Made by a program: the position numbers and the translations under genes
Notes under the pieces: model-generated
What the model was told of the DNA's origin: nothing
The model's input: the letters and a program-made list of their open reading frames with translations, nothing else
Databases searched by the model: none
Part shown: piece after piece, positions 9,111 to 17,552 of the stretch
How the letters are laid out: each line of letters starts with the position of its first letter
Position numbering within the stretch: the first letter of the stretch is position 1
Origin: Candidatus Obscuribacterium magneticum
GTDB taxonomy: Bacteria > Elusimicrobiota > Elusimicrobia > F11
DNA length: 58,387 nt
Assembly (NCBI GenBank): GCA_020523905.1
Contig: JAJAPZ010000011.1
Coordinates: 1-58,387, forward strand
Direction: 5' to 3'

Positions 9111-10382
9111 ATGCAATTATTAAATAGGTCATTTTTGGCAGTCGCTGTTGTTGCTTTTTATTCATTGCCGGCATTCGCTTTGGGATCAGGCGCCTTTGCA
9201 AACCAAGCGGGGGTGAGTACAAAAGCCACAGCCCATGGATATGCTTTCGCGGGAGTGGCTGATGATCCATCAGCCATATTTTATAATCCTGCTGGTTTGG
9301 CTCAAGTTAAAGGGTGGCAGATCATGGTTGGAGGAAGTATTCTCGCCCTTAAAACCGAACATATTACCCCTACTGGTATAAAAGACAAAACCGCTTCCAA
9401 TCTACCCATCGCCCCTTATTTTTATCTTACTGGTGCTCCGTCAAATTCCCCTTGGACCTTTGGAATCGGCGTTAATTCTCCTTTTGGTCTGGTAACGGAA
9501 TGGAAGAATGATAGTTTCTCAAGTTATTGGGCGACTAAATCTCAGGTTTATATGTATGCCGTTAATCCGACCGCAGCCTATGCGCTTTCTGAGAAGTTGT
9601 CTTTGGGAGCTGGTGTTGACTATTTCAATATATATAACGTAGAGCTAAATCAGAGGGTTCCGGGGCTCCCCGCAAGTCCTGAGGGTGATGGGAAATTTTC
9701 TGGAGATGGCGCTGGATGGGGGTACAATTTTGGAGCCCTTTGGAAGCCCGTTGAGAAGCATTCCTTCGGGCTCTCCTATCGAAGCAAAGTCAACGTCAAG
9801 GTGAAGGGCGACACGGAATTGTCTGGAGTTACGGGTGCCCTCTCTCTGCTTTATTTGGGAGGTGCTTCCAGCTATAAAACAGGGGCGTCAACAAAGATGA
9901 AGTTTCCCCAGAGCCTTTTATTGGGATACGGATTCCACCCGAATAGCAAGTGGACCGTTTTTGCTGATTATGAATGGTTCAATTGGTCCAGAAATAAAGA
10001 AACCAAATTCGATTATGACCAGAATAACGCCTTACTTACACAATCCGTTCCACGAGAATGGAGGAACTCGAATAATGTGGGTGTTGGAACGGAGTGGAAG
10101 GCTAAAGATTGGCTCGATTTACGTTGTGGAGCTCTTGTATATGAAGCAGTCGTTCCTTCAAAAACACTCGAATCATCTCTCCCCGATTCAAGCCGTTTTG
10201 ACTTAACAATTGGTGTCGGTTTTCACCTCGGCAATTCAAATATTGATTTTGCCTACAATTCTATTTTCTTTAATAACCGGAATATCGATAATAATGCTGG
10301 TAATAGTTTTTCTTCAATGGACGGAAAATTTAAAACCATGATTAATATTTTTAGTGTGGGCTTGAGCCATAAATGGGGGTAA
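9111..10382 (+). CDS. FadL/OmpP1/TodX-family outer-membrane transport protein
   Basis: 423 residues with a signal peptide (MQLLNRSFLAVAVVAFYSLP, cleaved after AFA). The N-terminus GSGAFANQAG and the DDPSAIFYNPAGLA segment are the hallmark of FadL-type porins. The rest alternates short beta strands and ends SVGLSHKWG as expected for a barrel. The family takes up long-chain fatty acids or aromatic hydrocarbons across the outer membrane. A strong GGGAGGG site precedes the ATG. The gene follows the kinase array by 116 bp and precedes a PilZ-thioesterase, so a lipid substrate is plausible. The exact substrate is not visible. Confidence 0.88.
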   Translation: MQLLNRSFLAVAVVAFYSLPAFALGSGAFANQAGVSTKATAHGYAFAGVADDPSAIFYNPAGLAQVKGWQIMVGGSILALKTEHITPTGIKDKTASNLPIAPYFYLTGAPSNSPWTFGIGVNSPFGLVTEWKNDSFSSYWATKSQVYMYAVNPTAAYALSEKLSLGAGVDYFNIYNVELNQRVPGLPASPEGDGKFSGDGAGWGYNFGALWKPVEKHSFGLSYRSKVNVKVKGDTELSGVTGALSLLYLGGASSYKTGASTKMKFPQSLLLGYGFHPNSKWTVFADYEWFNWSRNKETKFDYDQNNALLTQSVPREWRNSNNVGVGTEWKAKDWLDLRCGALVYEAVVPSKTLESSLPDSSRFDLTIGVGFHLGNSNIDFAYNSIFFNNRNIDNNAGNSFSSMDGKFKTMINIFSVGLSHKWG

Positions 10383-10460
10383 TTAGCTAAATACGAGCCC
10401 AATAACCATGGGCTTGGTAAATGAACCTGGTTAAAACTTCATACATTAGGAGTGATAACT

Positions 10461-11699
10461 GTGAATAGGAATTGGGTGGTCGATCGACGCGATTCGAAGC
10501 GCGCACAAGTTATTAAAGCTGTTCAGATTGAGTTTCAAGACCCGAAAAATGATGAAATTCATACCATGAACGGCAAGATCTTATCTATAAGCGAGACTGG
10601 AGTCGCATTTTCAACGGATAAATGTTTACCGGGTGTCAGTAATATCGTTGTAAGGTTACCATCCCCCAGAAAAATTTCAGTGAGCGTAAATATTATATGG
10701 CGTGATGATAATAATGGGTTATATCGGGGCGTATTTTTACCAGTAAATAGAGAAATCGAATCGGATATATGTGATTTTATTCTTGAATCCTCGGGAGGAA
10801 TCCAAGCATTTGATCGCCGGAATGTTAATGATAGACGATCATTAGTTTATCGATCAAATCGACATATAAATAAACGATTTCAGTTTAAAGAACTTGCTGG
10901 AGTAAAGATTATAACCTCTGGTAAATCATTCATATTGAATGCAAATCTTTTGAATATTGGCAAGTCAGGTACGTGTATATGCCTGGATCGGAATCTGCAT
11001 GTCGGGGAACTCCTGACTATTCGTGTTATAAATAGAGGCGGAATTATTGAATTGCAAGGCATTGTTCGGTGGTCCGTTAAAGTTGAGAAAAATAGGTTTG
11101 TAGCAGGAGTTCAATTTAATGACAAAAATCCTGCCACTAAGTTTCTGGAGGAATTGATTAGTCAAGGTTATCAACTTGTTAGTGATCGCCGGCACAGCAA
11201 TGTTGATCGGCGAAAATTATCTGAGTTAAAGCGAAATGCGCTGAGAGGAGAGTTTGTTTTAGAGAAAACTGTTTATCTTACAGACACTAATGCATTTGGA
11301 AATACTTACTTCTCGAGATATTTTGATTGGCAAGGAATGGCCAGAGAAGCTTTTGTAAGGGTTGTTATTCCAAATTACGAACAATTTTTCATGTCCGGCA
11401 TTAGATTGATTACTGTTGAAGCTTCAATGTCATATTTACACGAAACGAAAGTATTCGATGACGTTCTAATAAGTTTAAGACTCGGGGAGTTAAAGAAGGC
11501 ATCCGCAGAGCTAATTTTTGATTTTAGGTTAAAGAGGACTAAGCAATTGCTGGGTATCGGTAGGCAACGTATAGCATTTATAAATCATGAAGGGAAAATT
11601 GTTCCAATGCCCAAATATGTATGCGAGGGTTTAAGACCCTTTCTTGGTAATCATCAAAAGTCAACCCATGGTTCTTTTATTCCTGCTTCTCAAAATTAA
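10461..11699 (+). CDS. PilZ-PilZ-thioesterase (4HBT/hot-dog) fusion protein
   Basis: 412 residues, no signal peptide. Domain 1 (about 5-110) starts with DRRDSKR and has ISETGVAF; domain 2 (about 120-245) has LLNIGKSGTCI. Both look like PilZ c-di-GMP-binding folds with partly degenerate motifs: RxxxR is clear in the first, while the D/NxSxxG motif reads SISETG and NIGKSG. The C-terminus (about 265-400; FGNTYFSRYFDWQGMAREAF) resembles hot-dog acyl-CoA thioesterases of the 4HBT/YbgC kind, with an N-T-Y start in place of the usual D-x-x-G-H. GTG at 10461 is chosen because AGGAG (10448-10452) gives correct spacing; the upstream GTG at 10452 overlaps that site. The AT-rich composition is unlike the kinases before it. 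Confidence 0.7.
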   Translation: MNRNWVVDRRDSKRAQVIKAVQIEFQDPKNDEIHTMNGKILSISETGVAFSTDKCLPGVSNIVVRLPSPRKISVSVNIIWRDDNNGLYRGVFLPVNREIESDICDFILESSGGIQAFDRRNVNDRRSLVYRSNRHINKRFQFKELAGVKIITSGKSFILNANLLNIGKSGTCICLDRNLHVGELLTIRVINRGGIIELQGIVRWSVKVEKNRFVAGVQFNDKNPATKFLEELISQGYQLVSDRRHSNVDRRKLSELKRNALRGEFVLEKTVYLTDTNAFGNTYFSRYFDWQGMAREAFVRVVIPNYEQFFMSGIRLITVEASMSYLHETKVFDDVLISLRLGELKKASAELIFDFRLKRTKQLLGIGRQRIAFINHEGKIVPMPKYVCEGLRPFLGNHQKSTHGSFIPASQN

Positions 11700-11794
11700 A
11701 ATCGACAGTTTGAGTTCCTAGATAAACACGAGAAAGCATGCCGTATATGTGTTCCAGCATTAAACACCAATTAAACGCCAGTCAATGGTATTAA

Positions 11795-13858
11795 ATGAAT
11801 CCTTATTCGATCCCCCCATTCTTAAGTGCCTTCCTTTTTTTTTCCCTAGCAGTATTAGTTTATAAACGTAATCTAGATATTTCAGCTAGTCGGGGATATG
11901 TTTATTTTTGTGTGCCTACAGTTTTTTGGCAAGGCACTTGGGCTATTTTGTTTAATGTTAAAGACCCAGCCTTTGCTAGCCTTCTTGTAAAAATAGGATA
12001 TTCATTTATAATTTTTATCCCCATCACTTTTTATCATTTCAATATGAACTTCATGCAATTATGGGTAAAGGAAAAGATTCGTATACAATGTTTATATATC
12101 ATCGGAGTTTTATTTTTAATCTCATTGTGGTCAAGTAGTTGGTTTATCGATGGCTATTACCGATTTTATTGGGGATACTATCCAAAGGCTGGTTATCCAT
12201 TACACCCGGTTTTTCTTATGTTTTTAACTTTCCTTGCTTTTCGTCCTCTGCAAATGATTTATTGGCGGATTCAGGATAAAAATACCCCTCCTTTAAAAAG
12301 ATATCAGTTAATTTATTTGATGACAGCAAGCATAGCTTACAGTTTCGCTTCATCAGATTTCGTTGTAAATTATGGTATTGAATACTATCCGCTAGGTGTT
12401 GTTGCACTTCTCATATCCCTTGCCCTTATTGCTTACGCTGTCATTAGATACCGTTTGATGGATCTGCGGTTTTTAGTGCAAGAATCGAGCCGCTATTTGT
12501 TATCAGCGGCCATTTTAAGTGTGCTGGTTGCGGTATTTTTTTATTTCGTCACAAAAAGTCTAAATGTCAGTATGAGTGTATTCATTATCGGTTTGATTAT
12601 CCCTTACATTCACACTGTATTCATGCGATGGCTTTTCACGTTGAGGATTAAAAGTGGATTGGTTGGAAATTCAAGCAAAAGAAGAATAAGTTCTTTTGCG
12701 GATAGAATTAAGGAATCTGGATACAAGATTTCCGATTTAGCTCAGACGGTGGCCGAAATCACTGCAGATGAAGTCCCCTGTTCAATGAGCGCAATGTATG
12801 TCCTAGACCATGATAAGGGTGTGTATTACTTGGAATCACAGGTTGGATTAAGGAATAAATTACCCCCATCAGTTTCCATGATGGATCCGATAACGGTTCA
12901 TTTAGAGCAAAATAAACAGGTTTTCGTTAAAACAGAAGCCGAGAGATATTTATCCAGCAATGATTTTGAAATAATTGATAAAAATTTCAGCGCTATGGAA
13001 GCTGAAGTTTGTGTGCCACTAGTTGTATTGGATCGTGTGGGGGGAGTCCTTGTTTTGGGACCTAAGAAAGATCGTCACCCATATTTCGTCAATGAAATCA
13101 ATAGGCTCGTGGAAATCGCAACTGAAGCGGCTACAGCTTTAAGATACGTTATGGCGGTTTCTGGGGCCGCCTCAGAAACAAAAAGATGGGCCCATAGCCT
13201 TAATCAGTCCTTGAAACCATTAGCCCAAGGCTTTGATGTTTTAGCAGATATGGATCCTTCCATCAGTACAAATCCTAATCGAGCGGAAATATATAACAGA
13301 ATGAAGCGCCCACTTAAACGTTTATCGGACTTTCTATATTATTTAACGCATCAGGCAAGGATTATTGATGAAAATCTGCGGAATAAATACGAACTGATTC
13401 CTATTGATATCGGTGAGATAATTAGGAAAAGCATTTCGACCTATAAAATTAGCGCAGATAGAAAAGGAGTCCAGTTCAATGTTAATATAGATTCTAACGG
13501 AGTTAATCTTCGTGGCCATATGAGGGATCTTGTGTCTGTTTTTGAAGCTCTGCTAAGTAATGCAGTGAGGTATGTGAATGAACATGGAACAATCAGTATT
13601 AAAGGGGTTGTAGATGGGGATGTGTACAAAATTGAGGTTGAAAACACAGGTCCTTCAATCAACCCCTTGCATTTTGAAGATATATTCATTGAGGGTTACC
13701 AAATAAAAGATGGGAAAGAAGGGACGGGAGGGCTTGGGTTGGCGAATGCGAAAAGAATTGTTCAAATGCATCAAGGGAGGATTTGGGCAGAAAACGTAGG
13801 GAATATGCAAGGCGTCCGATTTATCATTGAATTGCCCTTATTCACTCCAGTTCATTGA
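11795..13858 (+). CDS. 7TM + GAF sensor histidine kinase, degenerate core
   Basis: 687 residues. The N-terminal membrane region (1-285; VIRYRLMDLRFLVQE matches the YRLMDI turn of the other kinases) is followed by a GAF domain (about 300-455) and a kinase core. The phospho-acceptor box is atypical: RWAHSLNQSLKPL, probably His467, without E/D next to the His. The N-box ALLSNAVRYVNEHG is good. The G1 box reads ENTGPSI, with Asn where Asp usually contacts adenine. The G2 box GTGGLGLANAK is good. It ends 25 bp before the first receiver gene, its likely partner. It is clearly AT-richer than its paralogues. No ribosome-binding site is obvious. Confidence 0.82.
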   Translation: MNPYSIPPFLSAFLFFSLAVLVYKRNLDISASRGYVYFCVPTVFWQGTWAILFNVKDPAFASLLVKIGYSFIIFIPITFYHFNMNFMQLWVKEKIRIQCLYIIGVLFLISLWSSSWFIDGYYRFYWGYYPKAGYPLHPVFLMFLTFLAFRPLQMIYWRIQDKNTPPLKRYQLIYLMTASIAYSFASSDFVVNYGIEYYPLGVVALLISLALIAYAVIRYRLMDLRFLVQESSRYLLSAAILSVLVAVFFYFVTKSLNVSMSVFIIGLIIPYIHTVFMRWLFTLRIKSGLVGNSSKRRISSFADRIKESGYKISDLAQTVAEITADEVPCSMSAMYVLDHDKGVYYLESQVGLRNKLPPSVSMMDPITVHLEQNKQVFVKTEAERYLSSNDFEIIDKNFSAMEAEVCVPLVVLDRVGGVLVLGPKKDRHPYFVNEINRLVEIATEAATALRYVMAVSGAASETKRWAHSLNQSLKPLAQGFDVLADMDPSISTNPNRAEIYNRMKRPLKRLSDFLYYLTHQARIIDENLRNKYELIPIDIGEIIRKSISTYKISADRKGVQFNVNIDSNGVNLRGHMRDLVSVFEALLSNAVRYVNEHGTISIKGVVDGDVYKIEVENTGPSINPLHFEDIFIEGYQIKDGKEGTGGLGLANAKRIVQMHQGRIWAENVGNMQGVRFIIELPLFTPVH

Positions 13859-13883
13859 ATGTCTTAAAGGTTTGGAGGATTTT

Positions 13884-14366
13884 ATGCAATATAAAGTGTT
13901 GGTTGTTGAGGATGATGAGGATACGGCGGCCATTAATGCCATATCGTTGAAAGAATTGGGATTCTTGGTGGAAGTGGTCAACAATGGAGATTTGGCCATC
14001 CCAAAAATGAAAGAGTGGGCTCCCCATGTTGTCATTTTAGACTTGGAGTTGCCGGGCCAGAACGGTGTGCAAATTCTTCAGCAGATGTTTCTGGATCCCT
14101 TGTTAAAAAACTTGATCATTATCGCGAATACCGTGCATATGGACGCGAAAGATGACCTGGGATTCGCGTATTATTACCATTTTCAGAAAATACGCCATGA
14201 AGAGCCGGTCATGATCAACAAAATGATTACGGATGCCGACCAGCACATTGATCTACGGCTCGTTATTGCCGACATGTTGGGCCAAAAGTACGGGGCCATT
14301 CCGAGGCCATTGATGGAATGGATGAAAAGGCATTATCCGGATAAAAAAGAATGGGGGGTCGTTTGA
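13884..14366 (+). CDS. Stand-alone receiver (CheY-like) protein with atypical C-terminal half
   Basis: 160 residues. VLVVEDDEDT (acidic pocket) and HVVILDLELPG (phospho-accepting Asp) define a receiver fold, with a conserved T in IIANTVH. After that the normal fold is interrupted by a segment (YYYHFQKIRHEEPVMINKMI) and a short C-terminal helix; there is no output domain. ATG 13884 is chosen because GGAGG sits 5 bp upstream; the longer reading frame starts inside the kinase gene. It lies immediately downstream of the GAF kinase and is probably its target. It resembles the next protein in having an extra segment between strands 4 and 5. Confidence 0.78.
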   Translation: MQYKVLVVEDDEDTAAINAISLKELGFLVEVVNNGDLAIPKMKEWAPHVVILDLELPGQNGVQILQQMFLDPLLKNLIIIANTVHMDAKDDLGFAYYYHFQKIRHEEPVMINKMITDADQHIDLRLVIADMLGQKYGAIPRPLMEWMKRHYPDKKEWGVV

Positions 14367-14445
14367 TCTCCAAGCTTGATATACGGACCTGCGTGAGCGA
14401 ATTTTCTCTTGCCCGATTCCGCCATTTTCAATCACCCCTTCATTT

Positions 14446-14958
14446 ATGAGCTATTCCATGCTGGTTGTTGAGGACAATGAGGTGGTGGGGGAGCTGGTGT
14501 CCCTGCTCTTTAAGACGCTGGGGTTTGAGGTCGACGTCATTGCTAACGGGTCGCGCGTGATCCCCTATTTGGAGGCCAAGACGCCGGATGTCATGATCTT
14601 GGATTTGGATTTGCCGGGGATGACGGGGGACAAGGTATTTGGGGCCATCCGCGCTGACCAGCGGCTAAAAGATTTGATCGTCATCCCTTTTACCGCTTAT
14701 CGTGACGATCGCACCCCCGGGACTTTGCCCAGCAATTTGATATGGGCTGAGTACACGAAATCCGGGAAAATCCCCAACATTGTCTTTAAAACGGACGACG
14801 AAAACGCCAAAAGGGATGTCAACCAGCGCCTCGTGGACGAGGTGGCCTATCGGCTCAATGAATCCGGCAAGCCGATCACCAAAGAAATGGCCGCCTATTA
14901 TTTGAAAACGAGGGGCGTGGCCCCCGGCGATATCTTCAAGTCGCTCGCTGTCGACTAG
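14446..14958 (+). CDS. Stand-alone receiver (CheY-like) protein
   Basis: 170 residues with SMLVVEDNEVV (acidic pair), DVMILDLDLPGMTG (phospho-accepting Asp), the conserved Thr in IPFTAYRDD and a likely conserved Lys in VFKTDDEN. About 20 extra residues (TPGTLPSNLIWAEYTKSGKI) separate strands 4 and 5. The C-terminal tail (GKPITKEMAAYYLKTRGVAP) looks like a short helical extension, not a DNA-binding domain. No ribosome-binding site is seen before the ATG. Together with the preceding receiver it supplies the only response-regulator-like proteins in reach of seven kinases. Confidence 0.78.
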   Translation: MSYSMLVVEDNEVVGELVSLLFKTLGFEVDVIANGSRVIPYLEAKTPDVMILDLDLPGMTGDKVFGAIRADQRLKDLIVIPFTAYRDDRTPGTLPSNLIWAEYTKSGKIPNIVFKTDDENAKRDVNQRLVDEVAYRLNESGKPITKEMAAYYLKTRGVAPGDIFKSLAVD

Positions 14959-15029
14959 TTGACCCCTCCGCTTTTTTGCCCGAAAGTACTATTCCCGACC
15001 TTGGGGGGCAAAGAGTTAAGATTCGAGCC

Positions 15030-17552
15030 ATGCAGAAAAAAGCGGTTCCATTTTTTCTGCCCCTCCTGCTGATCACGGCCTCGTTCGTGGTCCTTTTCGC
15101 CTACGATTCCGACGATCAGTTTTCGTACAACCCCACTGCCAATTCCGACCGGCTCCATCCGGAGTGGAATCCGAATCTAAGATCACCCTTTCGAGATCCT
15201 TCCGCCATTAGTCGGTTCCAACTGCCTTTTGCCTATCTCTCCCGGCTTGATCTGGATTCTTTGAGTACACGCCTGCCGAAGTTTGACGTGGTGGATGTGG
15301 GGGGGCGCCTGTGGCAGTACACGCGGGAGAAGGTGGCCTTTGACGGGGAGAGGCGGATGGCCCTTATGGAGGGGGCGTTGGAGACGCCGGAGGAGCATCG
15401 CCTCTCGTTTGATTTGGACGGGATCCGGTATGACGGGGATGTGAAGGCGCCCCGAGAGTTCACCCAGACCTTCCGGGATGAAAAAGGTTTCCAATTGACA
15501 AAGACAAGGACGGACCAGATCTCGGAGGTGAATCCGTTATTTTTGAGTTTCAAGCAGGGGGCGGAGCAGATGGAGCGGGAGGGTAAAAGCCAGGACACGG
15601 ATAGAGTGGCTCTCTATCGGCTGCCGCCCCCCAGCGAAGAGTTGGTGAGAGGTTTTAAGGAGAAGTGGACGCTGAAAGGGGCGGGGCTGGACGGGGAGAT
15701 GACGGAAGCCCGGGCCGAGATCGACATAGACAAGATGGACTACGCCCAGGGCCGGTGGCTGAAGAGTTATGAAGGGGTACTGGAACGGGACGGGCGGGTG
15801 GTGAGGTTTAATGTGGAGATGGTGCGGGATTTGGAAGGGGGCATCGAATCGTTCAAAGGGGAGATAAAGGGGAAGGGGGCTCCTCAAGTAGAGGTGACGT
15901 GGGAGGCCGCGAAAAGCCGGAATCAGGAAGAAGCCCTAGCCCTCTTGCGGGGGAACCTGCCGATCCCCTTCTTGGCGGGCCCCCGGTCAGCGACGCGGAT
16001 GAACGGGGTGGATTTAAGCGAAGTCCCATTGCGGGTGAATGAAAAAGGAGGGCTCTTCCCGCAGCAGATTCCAGCGGACGCCTCCGTAATGAACCTGCTT
16101 GGGAGGGAGGATGATGGGATCGACGTAGCGGTTAAAAGGACCGACGGAGAGGAAGGGAAAGGCCTTTCCCTGGCGAACGGCCTTCGGGACATTTGGTATG
16201 CGATGAGCGGGCGGAAGGGAGAGGTCGACGGGATGCGAAAGGAGCTTCTGGCCTTGCGCGACGAGAAACCGGAGGTGTTTCTTTTGGCCGCTGGTTTCAG
16301 CGATCCGAGTTTCATGTCATTCGGGGAGTTAAAGGCGGCCATGGGGGCGGTCAAATCGTTGGGCGTCGAGCCGGGGAAAACGCCGGCAGGCGCAAAGAGG
16401 GAACAGGATCAGGCGCCCGCACTGGATCAATCCAAGGTAATTCCCGGTCCGGAGCAGCCAGTCGAGGGGTTGCGGAAGAAGATCGACCTGAATCTTGAGG
16501 TGTTTGGGGAGAAGACGCCGCTCCCCGGAGCCGGTGAGAAAATCCGGCCGGAGGGAGCCTCCCGAAAGGAGTTCGGCTGGTGGGCCAACATCAAAAACAC
16601 ACCGAGGGCCCTGCTTGAAGACGGATTTATGAAGCCGGTTGCCCAGGCTTTTGCAGCGGTGATGAATGGAGTGGTGGCCCTTGGCAGCGTCGTTTATGGA
16701 GCGGTCACGATGGATTGGGGTCCGGCGAAGAAATTCGGTTATCATTTTTGGAATTCGATTACGGCGATACCGGCGAATCTGGCCGGGTTCGTTTTGGAGA
16801 GAATACCCAATGACGCCATCCGGGGATTCGGCGAGAAGTTGAGGAACTGGGGCAAGGGACATGGGTGGGGTCACCCGCATTGTGATTTTCCGGATTTGGT
16901 TCGGGTTGATATGAGCAAGAGTATTCCAGTGGCGTTGGGAGTCGGCATTGGCCCGACGCAAATAGTCGGGAGGGATGGCCAAGGGAAGCCAATTTATTTA
17001 AAAGAAAATTTAAATCAAGAATACTTTAAAAAATGGAATAAAGAATATCGGGAAGTAATAAAAGAATTTGATTTTGTGCCGATCTATACGGGGAATTTAT
17101 TCGCCGATATCGTCTATGTCGCATTTGAAATGGTCGGATATCCCATCACGTCTCGTTATGCGAGTGAAAATTATAAGAATCGTTCTTACGAATTCTCGAT
17201 CGGCCATAGCGGTGGGGCGGCCTATCAGGTAACGAACGAAGGCGTCATGGAAGCCAGAAAGCCTATCATGGTGGGGGCGCCGGGGACAGACAAAGGGTTG
17301 TACCGGAAGTCCGCTCTTGTTGTTGAACATACCGATGATTTTATCGTGCCCCACATTACACCGAAGGATTCCGGGAGATCCGTCGGAGTGGATTTCACCT
17401 GGCGCTTTGGGAGGGGGGAGGGAAATGTATTACGGCGGCCAGCTCCAGTTGATAGAATGGAGCCTGGCAAGAAAAACGCGCATTATTTGGACGTTTATAT
17501 GGAGACAATAATTCCATGGATGATCGAACAAAGACAAAATTCATCAAACTGA
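15030..17552 (+). CDS. Membrane-anchored protein with C-terminal alpha/beta-hydrolase-like domain
   Basis: 840 residues. One N-terminal hydrophobic segment (VPFFLPLLLITASFVVLFAY) anchors or exports it. Residues about 40-330 form a Glu/Arg-rich, probably beta-rich region of unknown family, followed by a low-complexity linker. The C-terminal third has a GHSGGA nucleophile elbow (Ser727), an acidic HTDDF segment that could supply the catalytic Asp, and a final AHYLDVYMETI His, the order expected for an alpha/beta hydrolase or lipase. ATG 15030 fits the signal anchor better than the upstream ATG at 14976. I do not recognise the N-terminal domain. The 3' end overlaps the next gene by 37 bp. Confidence 0.6.
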   Translation: MQKKAVPFFLPLLLITASFVVLFAYDSDDQFSYNPTANSDRLHPEWNPNLRSPFRDPSAISRFQLPFAYLSRLDLDSLSTRLPKFDVVDVGGRLWQYTREKVAFDGERRMALMEGALETPEEHRLSFDLDGIRYDGDVKAPREFTQTFRDEKGFQLTKTRTDQISEVNPLFLSFKQGAEQMEREGKSQDTDRVALYRLPPPSEELVRGFKEKWTLKGAGLDGEMTEARAEIDIDKMDYAQGRWLKSYEGVLERDGRVVRFNVEMVRDLEGGIESFKGEIKGKGAPQVEVTWEAAKSRNQEEALALLRGNLPIPFLAGPRSATRMNGVDLSEVPLRVNEKGGLFPQQIPADASVMNLLGREDDGIDVAVKRTDGEEGKGLSLANGLRDIWYAMSGRKGEVDGMRKELLALRDEKPEVFLLAAGFSDPSFMSFGELKAAMGAVKSLGVEPGKTPAGAKREQDQAPALDQSKVIPGPEQPVEGLRKKIDLNLEVFGEKTPLPGAGEKIRPEGASRKEFGWWANIKNTPRALLEDGFMKPVAQAFAAVMNGVVALGSVVYGAVTMDWGPAKKFGYHFWNSITAIPANLAGFVLERIPNDAIRGFGEKLRNWGKGHGWGHPHCDFPDLVRVDMSKSIPVALGVGIGPTQIVGRDGQGKPIYLKENLNQEYFKKWNKEYREVIKEFDFVPIYTGNLFADIVYVAFEMVGYPITSRYASENYKNRSYEFSIGHSGGAAYQVTNEGVMEARKPIMVGAPGTDKGLYRKSALVVEHTDDFIVPHITPKDSGRSVGVDFTWRFGRGEGNVLRRPAPVDRMEPGKKNAHYLDVYMETIIPWMIEQRQNSSN

